DNA from: an uncultured bacterium
GTDB taxonomy: Bacteria > Verrucomicrobiota > Lentisphaeria > Victivallales > UBA1829
Direction of reading: 5' to 3'
Assembly: GCA_902762495.1 (NCBI GenBank)
Contig: CACWOL010000012.1
Span: forward strand, 1 to 64,000
Length of the DNA stretch: 64,000 bases
How positions within the stretch are numbered: position 1 is the stretch's first letter; each line of letters starts with the position of its first letter. A model generated the notes under the pieces. The model saw nothing but the letters and a program-made list of their open reading frames with translations, was not told where the DNA came from and did no database searches. Positions 23,891 to 32,850 of the stretch are shown one piece after another. The translations under genes and the position numbers were made by a program.

Positions 23891-25108
23891 ATGAAGACCG
23901 GAAAGATACTCCTTTTCATCGGACTGACGACCGCTCTGGGCGTTCTTCATGCCGCCGATCTGGATCTGGAGAAAGACTACAGGCAGGAAATCTCCCTGTA
24001 TCATATCCGCCCGGATCAGGCGCATTCCCTGAAACGTGATCCCGACGGCACGCCCGTTTCCGAATCTCGGCTGAAAGAGGCCGTCAAAACGTTTTATGAC
24101 CGGCTTTATCCGTTGGCCCCCGCATTCCTGAAGCGGTTCCAGATCAAGAGCGTCATCTTCAAGGACAGCGTTTTCACCCGCGACGGTGAGACGCGCCAGC
24201 ATCGCAGGAACGGCAGTGAGCTGTATCTGGATGCCGACCTGGACGCCCAGCAGTTTTATGTGAACATGTTTTATCTGCAGTTGACCGCGATGCCGCGGAC
24301 GTACCTTGAACATTGGAACAAGCTCAATCCGGACGGCTTCGTTTACGAAGCTACGCGCGGAAAACTGTCCGGCAACGCGCAGAAGAAGCTCGACGCGGTT
24401 CTGTCCGAATGGGACAAGCATTTCGTGAGCCGCTCAGGGATGTATTCGACGGAGATGGATATGGCGCTGACGTTCGCGTATATGGTCGAAAAAGGCCCGA
24501 ACGCCACGAGGTTCGTAAAGAAGAACAGCCCGGACGTGCAGAAAAAAATCGATTTGGTCGTCGACATCCTGGAGTCGGTCAAGGCTGCCGAACGCGGCTA
24601 CATGCAGACCCTCCTCGCGGACGATCTTGCCAAGCTCAAAGCATACGTGCCGTATGCGCTGTCCGTACGGCTGGAACGCGAGTATGCCGGTGTATGGACC
24701 GCGCCGGAAGACGAGGAAGAAGCGGACGGGGAACAGAAGCCGGCCCGCAAGATCGGCGATCCCGTGGAGATCGCCGGACGCAAGGTCAATCCGCTCATCC
24801 TTGCGCTCGAAGCGAAGAATAACCGCCTGTTCCGGCTCTTGATGCAGAACAAGGTCGACCCGAATGTCGCCAACGACAAAAAGGTCAGCGCCCTGATGCT
24901 CGCGATCGCGAACAACGACCCGGAGCAGGTGAAGGGCCTCCTCGAAGCGGGCGCGAAGGTTTCGCAGGAAGCCGCCCGCGCAGGCACGGCGTCCGGCGTT
25001 AACGCCGACATCGTGAAGCTGATGAACGCCTACCTGCCCGGTGTCCGGAAGACCGGGAAAGCATCCGAAACCGTAAAAAAGAACTCTGCCGCGAAAAACA
25101 ATCCCTGA
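23891..25108 (+). CDS. Secreted ankyrin-repeat protein with a putative zinc-peptidase-like domain lacking HExxH
   Basis: 405 residues with signal peptide (cleavage near VLHAAD). The middle (residues ~60-200) reads like putative zinc-binding metallopeptidase domains: a DLDAQQFYVNMFYLQL helix where HHExxH would be, then HWNKLNPDGFVYE and FVSRSGMYSTEMDMALTFAYMV, which match the WxxLNPxGFxY and GFVS-Y-(E)DxA segments of those families. The metal-binding histidines are missing, so it would be an inactive relative; this link is tentative. The C-terminal part (~298-365) has ankyrin-type repeats (NPLILALEAKNNRLFRLLMQ, SALMLAIANNDPEQVKGLL) and a basic tail. It is secreted to the periplasm or beyond and is 12 bases upstream of ribF. 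Confidence 0.6.
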   Translation: MKTGKILLFIGLTTALGVLHAADLDLEKDYRQEISLYHIRPDQAHSLKRDPDGTPVSESRLKEAVKTFYDRLYPLAPAFLKRFQIKSVIFKDSVFTRDGETRQHRRNGSELYLDADLDAQQFYVNMFYLQLTAMPRTYLEHWNKLNPDGFVYEATRGKLSGNAQKKLDAVLSEWDKHFVSRSGMYSTEMDMALTFAYMVEKGPNATRFVKKNSPDVQKKIDLVVDILESVKAAERGYMQTLLADDLAKLKAYVPYALSVRLEREYAGVWTAPEDEEEADGEQKPARKIGDPVEIAGRKVNPLILALEAKNNRLFRLLMQNKVDPNVANDKKVSALMLAIANNDPEQVKGLLEAGAKVSQEAARAGTASGVNADIVKLMNAYLPGVRKTGKASETVKKNSAAKNNP

Positions 25109-25120
25109 CCCGATCCGTTT

Positions 25121-26128
25121 ATGAACTGGAATACTGCTGAACTTATCTGCTGCGACAACCCCGTCAGGCTGGCGGACTGCGGCATCCGCGACGTCGTGTT
25201 TGCGATCGGGACGTTCGACGGCCTGCACCGCGGTCATGTGGCGGTCGTGCGGGCCATGCTGGAGGAGAGTCGCCGCCTGAACGCGGTTCCCGCGGTCCTG
25301 ACCTTCCATCCGCATCCGCGCGCTGTTCTGACGCCGGACAATCCGCCCCCGCTTCTGATGTCGCGTGAACGCAAACTCAGCATCCTGGCCTCGCTTGGCG
25401 TCCGGGCGGTCGTGTCCCTGCCGTTCACGAGGGAATTCGCGTCGCTTTCTCCTGATGACTTCCTGTCCCGCTGCCTGCTCTCCGGTCCGGTTCGCGTCCG
25501 CGGCGTGTGCGTCGGGTCCTTGTGGCGGTTCGGGGCAAAGGGCGCCGGAGACATTGCGTTTCTGGAAAGACGCGCAAACGAGCTCGGTTTTGCCTGCCGT
25601 GCGGTCCCGGAGATTCGCGACGAACACGGCATCGTGAGCAGTACGAAGATCCGCGAAGCGCTTGCCGCGGGCGACGTGGCGTTTGCCGCGCACTGCCTCG
25701 GCAGACGGCCGGCCGTTTCCGGTGTGGTCGTCAGCGGCTACGGCGTCGCCGGCAACACCCTGCACTGTGCGACGGCGAACTTGGATGTGCGTTGTGGCAT
25801 GCTTCCGTCGAACGGCGTCTACGCGGCTTTCGCGGTCGTCGGAGAAGAACGTTTCCCCGCCGTGGTGAACATCGGAGTCGCGCCGACGTTCGATTCCTAC
25901 GGCAACGGCGGACAGGTCCGCGTGGAGGCGCATCTGCTGACGGACGGCGCGCCCGACCTTTACGGCAGGGAAATGGCGCTCGGGTTTGCCGCACGCATCC
26001 GCGACGAACGGAAATTCGGCTCGCCGGAGGAGCTTGCCGCCCGCATTCAGGAGGACATCCGCCTGGCCCGCGCCGCTTTGAATGAACAAAAACAATCTTC
26101 CGCAAAGGAGGAGCTTATCTTATCATGA
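25121..26128 (+). CDS. ribF: Bifunctional riboflavin kinase/FAD synthetase RibF
   Basis: 335 residues. The N-terminal adenylyltransferase domain has GTFDGLHRGH (the HxGH nucleotide site), TFHPHPRAVL and SSTKIREALAAGD; the C-terminal flavokinase domain starts at GRRPAVSGVVVSGYG and has NGVYAAFAVV, PAVVNIGVAPTF and VEAHLL. It converts riboflavin to FMN and then FAD. One departure is GYGVAGNTLHCATANL, where most enzymes read GxxLGRxxGxPTAN; the Thr-Ala-Asn triad is kept as ATANL. Its stop overlaps the start of the MerR-like gene (ATGA). Confidence 0.95.
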   Translation: MNWNTAELICCDNPVRLADCGIRDVVFAIGTFDGLHRGHVAVVRAMLEESRRLNAVPAVLTFHPHPRAVLTPDNPPPLLMSRERKLSILASLGVRAVVSLPFTREFASLSPDDFLSRCLLSGPVRVRGVCVGSLWRFGAKGAGDIAFLERRANELGFACRAVPEIRDEHGIVSSTKIREALAAGDVAFAAHCLGRRPAVSGVVVSGYGVAGNTLHCATANLDVRCGMLPSNGVYAAFAVVGEERFPAVVNIGVAPTFDSYGNGGQVRVEAHLLTDGAPDLYGREMALGFAARIRDERKFGSPEELAARIQEDIRLARAALNEQKQSSAKEELILS

Positions 26129-27375
26129 ATCCCGAAAATCAGAACCTTTATTCGATCAGCGACCTGGCGGATCAGGTCGGCGTGCCTCGGACGACCATCA
26201 CCGACTGGCTCGGCAAGTACGCCCGCTTCGTCGAACTCCAGACGCAGGGCCGCCGCCGCTTCTACACGGACCGCACGCTTGCCGTCCTCTGCAAGGTCGC
26301 CGAACTCCGTACGGCGGGACGTTCCATCGGCAACATCGACGGCGAGCTGGAACGCATCTTCCCCGTTCATCCGACCGTGGAGCCCGCGGAAAATGCGGGC
26401 GGGACCGAGGCTGATCCGGCCGCGAATCCTGCCGGACAGGACACTGCGAATCCGAACCAGGGCCAGCAGAATTATCCCGTGGTGAAACAGGAGAATTTCG
26501 ACGAGCTGTACGATCTGCTCGGTGCGAAGTTCACCGACCTCTGCGACGCCATGAGCGCGGTCAACCGGAAGGCCGACGCCTCCGCCCGTCGCCTGCGCCT
26601 GATGCTTGCCGTGGCCGTCATGATCATCGTGGTCCTGTCCGGTTTTCTGGCGCTTTTCTACGTCAATTTCCTCGTTCAGCGCGACAATACCGCAGCCAGC
26701 CGCGACGCCGCGTCCGCGATCGCCGCGCTCTCGACGGGCTCGGAAACGCGCGAAAACGCCCTTCGTACCGATGTCGGCAATCTTTCCGGCAGCGTGTCCG
26801 GCCTTGCAGGCAGCGTCTCCGGCATGGAAGGGCGCGTGTCCGGTATGGAGGGGCGCGTGTCCGGCATCAATGATGAGCTTCAGAAGCTTCGCGCCGATCT
26901 CCCGGCTCAGCGTGCTGCGTTCGAGGTCGCGATTGCGGAGATGAGACGCGCCAACGGGTCGGCAATGGAGGCGCAGCAGGCGCAGTTCGAGGCGCGGATC
27001 GCCCTCGAAAAGGAACAGTTTGCCGCCGAACGCCTCAAGCTCCTTCAGCAGATCGATTCCCTGCAGGAACGCCTGAACCAGGCGGCCGCCAGTGAGCCTG
27101 CCCGCGACGAGGAGATACGCAAGCTCCGGGAAGAGCTTGCGGCCCAGATCGAACGCGGCAAGGACGTCGAGAAGCTCAACGATGAGCTGTCTCTTCTTGC
27201 CAACAGGATCGAAGATTTCCGTGAGAAGAATCAGAACTTGTCGAATGAACTCGCCGCCGCGAACAAGCGTGCCGATGCCGAGGCGGAAGCCCGGAAAAAG
27301 GCCGAGGCGGAAGCCGAAAGAGCCCGCCGTGCCGCAAACTTATACCAGAACAATCAGTTCCAGGGAATGCAATAA
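26125..27375 (+). CDS. Membrane-anchored MerR-type DNA-binding protein with long coiled coil
   Basis: 416 residues. Residues ~8-75 form a MerR-type winged helix (LYSISDLADQVGVPRTTITDWLGKY, then RRRFYTDRTLAVLCKVAEL). A Pro/Asn/Gln-rich linker follows, then one transmembrane helix at about 162-184, four exact-length heptad units at 222-249 (GSVSGLA, GSVSGME, GRVSGME, GRVSGIN), and a charged coiled coil to the end. The DNA-binding head would be cytoplasmic and the coiled coil periplasmic if the helix is a simple N-in anchor. It starts with ATGA overlap inside ribF and is followed after 12 bases by the G1P dehydrogenase gene. Target and signal are unknown. Confidence 0.75.
   Translation: MNPENQNLYSISDLADQVGVPRTTITDWLGKYARFVELQTQGRRRFYTDRTLAVLCKVAELRTAGRSIGNIDGELERIFPVHPTVEPAENAGGTEADPAANPAGQDTANPNQGQQNYPVVKQENFDELYDLLGAKFTDLCDAMSAVNRKADASARRLRLMLAVAVMIIVVLSGFLALFYVNFLVQRDNTAASRDAASAIAALSTGSETRENALRTDVGNLSGSVSGLAGSVSGMEGRVSGMEGRVSGINDELQKLRADLPAQRAAFEVAIAEMRRANGSAMEAQQAQFEARIALEKEQFAAERLKLLQQIDSLQERLNQAAASEPARDEEIRKLREELAAQIERGKDVEKLNDELSLLANRIEDFREKNQNLSNELAAANKRADAEAEARKKAEAEAERARRAANLYQNNQFQGMQ
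26788..26871 (+). repeat. Four tandem 21-bp units inside the MerR-like gene
   Basis: Each unit encodes a 7-residue G(S/R)VSG(L/M/I)(A/E/N) heptad; neighbouring units differ by few bases, so the tract probably grew by slippage or unequal crossing-over. Confidence 0.8.
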
Positions 27376-27387
27376 GGAGGAAGCACC

Positions 27388-28686
27388 ATGAACTTACTGC
27401 CGATCCCTCCGGGAATGGAGACCGAAGCCTTCGTGATGGATTCCGGCGCATTGCGTGATGTGCCGGAGCTGATCCGCCGCTGTTTCCAGTCGCGCCGCCC
27501 CTGGATCGTGGCCGACGAAAATACATGGAAGGCCGCAGGCGCTGCGCTGTTCGACATCCTGAAATCCGCCGGACTCGACCCGCACGGGCCGTACATCTTT
27601 CCTGCCGTCCCGATGATCCACGCGGACAACGCCCTGACTCCGCGCCTGACCGACGCCATGCCGTTCGACTGCGTGCCTGTCTCGGTCGGCGGCGGCACGA
27701 TCAACGACCTCGTGAAACGCGCCTCGGCGGTCACGCGGCACCGTTACCTCTGCGTTCCGACCGCGAGTTCTGTGGACGGGTACACGTCCTACGGTGCGGC
27801 CATGACCGACAACGGCCTGAAAAAGACGCTGCCCTGTCTCGCTCCCCTTGCGGTCGCCGCGGACACTGACGTCCTGAAAGCCGCTCCCGCGCCGATGGCC
27901 GCCTCCGGTTATGCCGACCTTGCCGCGAAAGTCGCGGGCGGTGCGGACTGGGTGATCGCCGACGAACTCGGCATTGAGCCGATCCGTGCCGACGTATGGG
28001 AGCTGGTGCAGAAGGATCTCCGCAAGTGGATCTCCGATCCCGCCGACATCGGCGCGATCTTCCTCGGCCTTGCCGCCACGGGTTATTCCATGCAGATGTA
28101 CCGCGAATCCCGTCCCGCGAGCGGCGCGGAGCATATGATCAGTCACCTGTGGGAAATGGAGAATCTTGAGTTCAAGGGTGTTCCCGTTTCGCACGGGTTC
28201 AAGGTCGGGATCGGCACGCTCGCCTCCACAGCGCTGATGGAATGGCTTTTCAACGGCCATGATGCCGGCTGGGCGCGCGCCAATGCCCGTCCGCCGCGTA
28301 CGGAATCCGAACGCCGCGCCGAGGTCGACGAACTGCTTTCCCGCGGGTGCTATGGGGCGAAGACCGGCGAGATCGCGATGAGCAAGTTCCTGACCGGCGA
28401 AGCCATGTCCGCGCGTCGCGAGCACATTTTCGCCCATTGGGACGCCCTCGCGAAACGCACCTCCGAATGCCTGATTCCGTTCGACACGCTGAAAGCTATG
28501 TTCCGCGCCGCATCCTGTCCGATTGCGCCCGCCGATATCGGCCTTGATGCCGCGCAGTTCAAGCACGGCGTCCTGGCCGCGCAGCTGATCCGGAACCGTT
28601 ATACGATCCTGGATGTGCTGGACGAACTTGGTCTTTTGCGTGAGGCCGCCGACGCCGTAACGCTGAGAATGACCGGCCACCCTTGA
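27388..28686 (+). CDS. sn-glycerol-1-phosphate dehydrogenase family protein (AraM/EgsA-like)
   Basis: 432 residues, cytoplasmic, of the iron/zinc-containing dehydroquinate-synthase-like superfamily. NAD(P) site: VPVSVGGGTINDLVK and CVPTASSVDGYTS. Metal ligands: Asp in GGADWVIADELG, His in GAEHMISHLWEM and His in PVSHGFKVGIG. It reduces dihydroxyacetone phosphate to sn-glycerol-1-phosphate, the lipid backbone stereoisomer of archaea; bacterial AraM makes the same product for other lipids or glycans. AAGGAGG at 27374-27380 gives a strong ribosome site. It shares an operon with ribF and the MerR-like protein. No G1P-prenyltransferase (PcrB/GGGPS-like) gene is seen nearby. Confidence 0.85.
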   Translation: MNLLPIPPGMETEAFVMDSGALRDVPELIRRCFQSRRPWIVADENTWKAAGAALFDILKSAGLDPHGPYIFPAVPMIHADNALTPRLTDAMPFDCVPVSVGGGTINDLVKRASAVTRHRYLCVPTASSVDGYTSYGAAMTDNGLKKTLPCLAPLAVAADTDVLKAAPAPMAASGYADLAAKVAGGADWVIADELGIEPIRADVWELVQKDLRKWISDPADIGAIFLGLAATGYSMQMYRESRPASGAEHMISHLWEMENLEFKGVPVSHGFKVGIGTLASTALMEWLFNGHDAGWARANARPPRTESERRAEVDELLSRGCYGAKTGEIAMSKFLTGEAMSARREHIFAHWDALAKRTSECLIPFDTLKAMFRAASCPIAPADIGLDAAQFKHGVLAAQLIRNRYTILDVLDELGLLREAADAVTLRMTGHP

Positions 28687-28710
28687 TTTTTCACAAATTC
28701 ATGCTATTGT
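28683..28710 (+). promoter_or_regulatory. Promoter of the parvulin-chaperone/hemW unit
   Basis: TTGATT (28683-28688, overlapping the previous stop), 16-base spacer, TATTGT (28705-28710) preceded by TGC. Confidence 0.55.
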
Positions 28711-28749
28711 AATCAAATCCGTTTTTTTACATCAAACGAACCGACCAGG

Positions 28750-29856
28750 ATGAAAACCGGAAACATGAGAGCTGTCACGATCAGAACATTCCTGCCGGGC
28801 ATGATTTGCGCCCTCTGTGCCGCTTTGTTCGTGCCGTCGTCCGCGGCCGAACCGGATACGGACGAACGAGATGTCCTGTCCGCCGTCCGCTCCCGGGATA
28901 AAAACGCGATCCGTTCCGACGTTGTGTATGTGCCCGTTCCGCCGGCCGGTTCGCGCGTTGACTCGGTCCTGGCGACCGTGAACGGCGAACCGATTACCAT
29001 GCTGGACGTCATCCTTGAAACGGGAAGCCGGGAAAAGGAGCTTGCCGGGATCTATTCCGGAGATCGTCTCCGTGATGAAACGCTCAAACTCCACGTGGAA
29101 ACGGTCGACCAGATCGTGTTCCGCAAGCTCGTCTACGAGAAATACAAGATGCAGCCGTTCGATATCTCGCGCCAGGAGATCGAAAACCTGCTGGACGAGT
29201 TCGTGCGCACAAGCGGCGCCGATTCCCGCGCGACCTTCGAAAAGAATATGCTTACGATCGGCATCACGCCGGAACAACTCCGCGAACAGGCCAGGGAGAG
29301 GATCGCGGTCGAGGTGCTCCTCATGCACGACTGCGATCACCATGTCTATGTTACGCCGAAGGAAGTCTACGAGGACTACAAAGCCCACCCGGAAAAGTGG
29401 ACTGTCCCCGAGAAGATTTCGCTCCAGCTGCTTCAGATCAACGTGACCGCGGGTTCCGCGGGCGGCGACCCGAAGGCTGCCGTCGAAGCCATCCGCAAGG
29501 AGTTGGACAAGGATTCCTCTCAGAAAAATTTCACGCGTCTCGTGCTGGAGAAATCCGACGGCGCGACCGCGTCCGAGGGCGGCACTACGGAGGACATCGC
29601 AATGGACAAACTGCGTCCCGAATTCATCGAGGCCCTGAAGGGCAAAAAGATCGGCGACGTGGTCGGGCCCGTCGAAGCGCCCGAGGCTTATTTCTTCATC
29701 CGCATCGTAGCAACGAAGCCCGCCAAGCTCATTCCGTTCAGTCAGGCCAACCGCGATGTGCGCGATGCCCTGTTCAAGGAGAAGGCCGAGAAGAAGCGCA
29801 AGGAATACTTCGAAGAGATTCGGCGGAACGCAGTGGTCCACTACTTCTTCGGCTGA
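28750..29856 (+). CDS. Periplasmic SurA/PpiC-type peptidyl-prolyl isomerase chaperone
   Basis: 368 residues. The signal peptide is cleaved near SSAAEP (a second start at 28768, MRAVTI, is possible). Residues ~75-190 are a SurA-type N-terminal chaperone domain (VLATVNGEPITMLDV, QIVFRKLVYEKYKM, FDISRQEIENLLDEF, ITPEQLREQARERI). One parvulin domain follows (KISLQLLQINVT, KNFTRLVLEKSDG, KIGDVVGPVEAPEAYFFIRIV). E. coli SurA has two parvulin domains; this has one. The role is folding of outer-membrane proteins, a natural partner for the secretins of this region. The stop overlaps the hemW start. Confidence 0.88.
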   Translation: MKTGNMRAVTIRTFLPGMICALCAALFVPSSAAEPDTDERDVLSAVRSRDKNAIRSDVVYVPVPPAGSRVDSVLATVNGEPITMLDVILETGSREKELAGIYSGDRLRDETLKLHVETVDQIVFRKLVYEKYKMQPFDISRQEIENLLDEFVRTSGADSRATFEKNMLTIGITPEQLREQARERIAVEVLLMHDCDHHVYVTPKEVYEDYKAHPEKWTVPEKISLQLLQINVTAGSAGGDPKAAVEAIRKELDKDSSQKNFTRLVLEKSDGATASEGGTTEDIAMDKLRPEFIEALKGKKIGDVVGPVEAPEAYFFIRIVATKPAKLIPFSQANRDVRDALFKEKAEKKRKEYFEEIRRNAVVHYFFG

Positions 29857-30953
29857 TGCGCAATCTCTACATCCATGTGCCGTTCTGCGCCGGGAAGTGC
29901 GACTACTGTGCGTTCTACTCCGAACCCGCGCCCGATGCGGTGCCGATCCGTCAGTGGCTCGACCGCATCCTGTTTCAGCTGGAAGAAAACGCTCCCCGGC
30001 TTGAAAATGCCGAAACCGTGTATTTCGGGGGCGGCACGCCGTCGCTGCTGCCGGATGATGTTTTGAACCGGCTTTTTGCCGCTGTTCGTGAGGCTGTTCC
30101 CAATGCCATCGAAATCTCCATTGAGGCGAATCCTTTTACCGTCACGCCGGAAAAAACCGCTGTCCTGACCTCGTATGCCAACCGTGTTACGCTCGGAATC
30201 CAATCGTTTGAGCCTGCTTTGCTGGAGGCGATCGGACGACGAAGCCATAGCGGGCCCGGCCCGGAGGAGGCCGTGCGGAATCTGCGGCAAGCAGGACTGC
30301 GCAACCTCGGACTTGACCTGATGTATGCTTTGCCGGGGGAAACGCCCGATCAGTGGCGTCGTGACCTTGAGCGCGCACTTGAACTCAATCCCGAACACAT
30401 TTCCGCATATTCCGTCACGCCCGAACCCGGCACGTTGTTTGCCGTTAGGGTCGAAGGAAAACCGGAGGACGATGTGCTTTCCGAGGCCATGTGGGAGCAG
30501 GCGGGCGCAACCCTCGGCGCGGCGGGGATTCCCCGCTATGAGATCAGCAACTATGCGCGTCCCGGCTTCGGGTCGTGCCACAATTCCAACGTCTGGCGCG
30601 GTCAAACCTACCTCGGGCTCGGACCCGCCGCCTGCTCGTTCGACGGAAACGACCGCTGGACACAGGTTTCCGATCTGCGTGCGTGGCTGGACGGCGCGCC
30701 GCCGGATGTCGACCGCATCCCGAGGCGGGCGCGTCTCGGCGAGATCCTGATGATGGGACTTCGTACCGTTCGCGGATGGACACGCCGGGAGTTCGAGATG
30801 GCGACGGGCTGCGGCTGGGATGATTTTTCGGCACAGCTGGACGAGCTTGCGGAACGCGGCCTCGTGACGCTCACGGCGGACACGATCACGCCCGCGGAAC
30901 GCGGCCTGGCGTTCTGGAACGATGTTGCGGAAACGCTTGTTTTTGCGCCGTGA
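29856..30953 (+). CDS. hemW: Radical-SAM heme chaperone HemW
   Basis: 365 residues. Start placed at the ATG at 29856 overlapping the preceding stop (TGATG), because HemW homology begins exactly there (NLYIHVPFC). HVPFCAGKCDYC is the CxxxCxxC 4Fe-4S motif; YFGGGTPSLLP and SIEANPFTVTPE are SAM/heme-binding segments; also ITLGIQSF-like VTLGIQSFEPALLEAIGR, GLDLMYALPGETPDQW and ISAYSVTPEPGT. HemW lacks the extra Cys of coproporphyrinogen oxidase HemN, as here. It inserts heme into respiratory proteins. The downstream gene (fhs) has its own promoter. Confidence 0.93.
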   Translation: MRNLYIHVPFCAGKCDYCAFYSEPAPDAVPIRQWLDRILFQLEENAPRLENAETVYFGGGTPSLLPDDVLNRLFAAVREAVPNAIEISIEANPFTVTPEKTAVLTSYANRVTLGIQSFEPALLEAIGRRSHSGPGPEEAVRNLRQAGLRNLGLDLMYALPGETPDQWRRDLERALELNPEHISAYSVTPEPGTLFAVRVEGKPEDDVLSEAMWEQAGATLGAAGIPRYEISNYARPGFGSCHNSNVWRGQTYLGLGPAACSFDGNDRWTQVSDLRAWLDGAPPDVDRIPRRARLGEILMMGLRTVRGWTRREFEMATGCGWDDFSAQLDELAERGLVTLTADTITPAERGLAFWNDVAETLVFAP

Positions 30954-30955
30954 AT

Positions 30956-30984
30956 TTGCAATTTCCCCTGAATGATGGTATATT
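30956..30984 (+). promoter_or_regulatory. Promoter of fhs
   Basis: TTGCAA (30956-30961), 17-base spacer, TATATT (30979-30984). It rules out the upstream ATG at 30985, which would sit at the -10, and supports 31021 as the start. Confidence 0.75.
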
Positions 30985-31020
30985 ATGAGGTTAATTATTT
31001 CTGATACAAGGACATCCGAT

Positions 31021-32697
31021 ATGAAAACCGACCTCGAAATAGCAGCCGGCGTTCCGTGCCGTCCGATCTCGCAGATCGCCGCCTCGCTCGGCCTTTCCGA
31101 AACCGATTACGCCCCCTACGGGCGCAACAAAGCCAAGCTCGAACCGTGCGTGTTTGAACGTCTTTCCGGACAGCCGGACGGACGCCTCGTGCTCGTGACC
31201 GCGATCACGCCGACCCCGGCGGGCGAAGGCAAGACCACCACGACCATCGGCCTGGCCGACGCGCTCCGCAGACGCGGAAAGAAGGTCGTCGCGGCGATCC
31301 GCGAACCGTCCCTTGGCCCTGTCTTCGGACGCAAGGGCGGCGCGGCCGGCGGCGGCTGGGCGCAGGTCATCCCGATGGAGGACATCAACCTGCATTTCAC
31401 GGGCGATTTCCACGCAGTGAGCTCGGCGAACAATCTGCTGGTCGCCATGACCGACAACCATATCTTCCACGGCAACGCGCTTCAGATCGACCCGGACCGC
31501 GTGGTCCTGAAACGCTGCCTCGACATGAACGACCGCGCGCTGCGGCACATCGAGCTGCAGACGAAGGGCAAGGGCGGATATGTGCGGCAGGCGGGATTCG
31601 AGATCACGGCGGCCTCCGAACTGATGGCCGTGCTCTGTCTGGCCACGGATATTGCCGACCTCAAGCGCCGCATCGCGAACGTGATCGTGGCGTACAACAT
31701 CCACGGCGAACCCGTCACTGCTGGCGATCTCCATGCCGCCGAAGCCGCGGCCGTCCTGCTGAAGGAGGCGATCAAGCCGAACCTCGTGCAGACGCTCGAA
31801 GGGACGCCCGTCCTGATCCACGGCGGCCCGTTCGCGAACATCGCGCACGGCTGCAACTCCCTGCTTGCGACCCGTCTCGCCCTCAAGCTCGCCGACTACA
31901 CGATCACGGAGGCCGGATTTGGCGCCGACCTGGGCGCGGAAAAGTTCATCGACATCAAATGCCGTCTCGGCGGCCTCAACCCCGCCGCGGCCGTCCTCGT
32001 CGTCACGATCCGCGCGCTGAAGATGCACGGCGGACTTGCGAAAAACGAACTCGAACACGAAGACCTCGCCGCACTCGAACGCGGCCTGCCGAACCTGCTG
32101 CGCCACCTCGACAACCTCGTGAACGTCTTCCGCCTCCCCGCGGTCGTCGTCGTGAACAAGTTCCCGACCGACACGCAGGCGGATCTCGACCTGGTCATGA
32201 AGGCGTGCGCCTCCCTGGGCGTCCGCACCGTGCTGTCCGACGTCTGGGCGAAGGGCGGCGAAGGCGGCCTGGAGCTCGCCGACGTGGTCATGGAGCTCTG
32301 CGAAAAGAATAACAGCGCGGAACCTACATTTGTTTACCCGCTCGAAGGCATGTCCCTTCGTGAAAAGCTCGACACGATCGTCCGGCGCATCTACCGCGGA
32401 CGCGGCGCGGTCTTCACGGAAGAGGCGGAACGCCAGCTCGAACTGCTCGCGAAATACGGCGGCGACTCCATGCCCGTCTGCGTCGCGAAGACCCCGTACA
32501 GCTTCACCGGCGACCAATCGCTCATCGGCGCGCCGGAGGGGTTCGACCTGCTGATCCGAAATCTGAAGATCTCCGGGGGCGCGGGATTTGTCGTCGCTCT
32601 CGCGGGCGATATCATGACGATGCCCGGCCTGCCGTCCTCGCCCGCCGCCGAACGCATCCATGTCGCGGACGACGGCACAGTCGACGGTCTTTTCTGA
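31021..32697 (+). CDS. fhs: Formate--tetrahydrofolate ligase (FTHFS)
   Basis: 558 residues. Start at 31021, with AAGG at 31009-31012. It joins formate to tetrahydrofolate with ATP, giving 10-formyl-THF. The P-loop is PTPAGEGKTTTTIGLAD; REPSLGPVFGRKGGAAGGG is the formyl-phosphate region; DINLHFTGDFHAV, NIAHGCNSLLAT, TEAGFGADLGAEKF and PVCVAKTPYSFT are family signatures. It is used either for one-carbon supply or for the Wood-Ljungdahl methyl branch; no acetogenesis genes are in view, so the first is likelier. Confidence 0.97.
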   Translation: MKTDLEIAAGVPCRPISQIAASLGLSETDYAPYGRNKAKLEPCVFERLSGQPDGRLVLVTAITPTPAGEGKTTTTIGLADALRRRGKKVVAAIREPSLGPVFGRKGGAAGGGWAQVIPMEDINLHFTGDFHAVSSANNLLVAMTDNHIFHGNALQIDPDRVVLKRCLDMNDRALRHIELQTKGKGGYVRQAGFEITAASELMAVLCLATDIADLKRRIANVIVAYNIHGEPVTAGDLHAAEAAAVLLKEAIKPNLVQTLEGTPVLIHGGPFANIAHGCNSLLATRLALKLADYTITEAGFGADLGAEKFIDIKCRLGGLNPAAAVLVVTIRALKMHGGLAKNELEHEDLAALERGLPNLLRHLDNLVNVFRLPAVVVVNKFPTDTQADLDLVMKACASLGVRTVLSDVWAKGGEGGLELADVVMELCEKNNSAEPTFVYPLEGMSLREKLDTIVRRIYRGRGAVFTEEAERQLELLAKYGGDSMPVCVAKTPYSFTGDQSLIGAPEGFDLLIRNLKISGGAGFVVALAGDIMTMPGLPSSPAAERIHVADDGTVDGLF

Positions 32698-32773
32698 CCG
32701 GTCTCCAGATCGGAATTCGCCATAAAGTCTCACTTTTTTCCGCGGAAAGACGCCGTTTTTCCGGCGCAACATC

Positions 32774-32801
32774 TTGTAAAAACGCGATTTTATGCTATAT
32801 T
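32774..32801 (+). promoter_or_regulatory. Promoter of efp
   Basis: TTGTAA (32774-32779), 16-base spacer, TATATT (32796-32801) preceded by TGC; efp starts 50 bases later. Small hairpins in 32735-32766 may end the fhs transcript. Confidence 0.65.
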
Positions 32802-32850
32802 ATAGTTTTGACTTTAATCCGCAACCCCATCAGCAAACGGAGAAAATATC

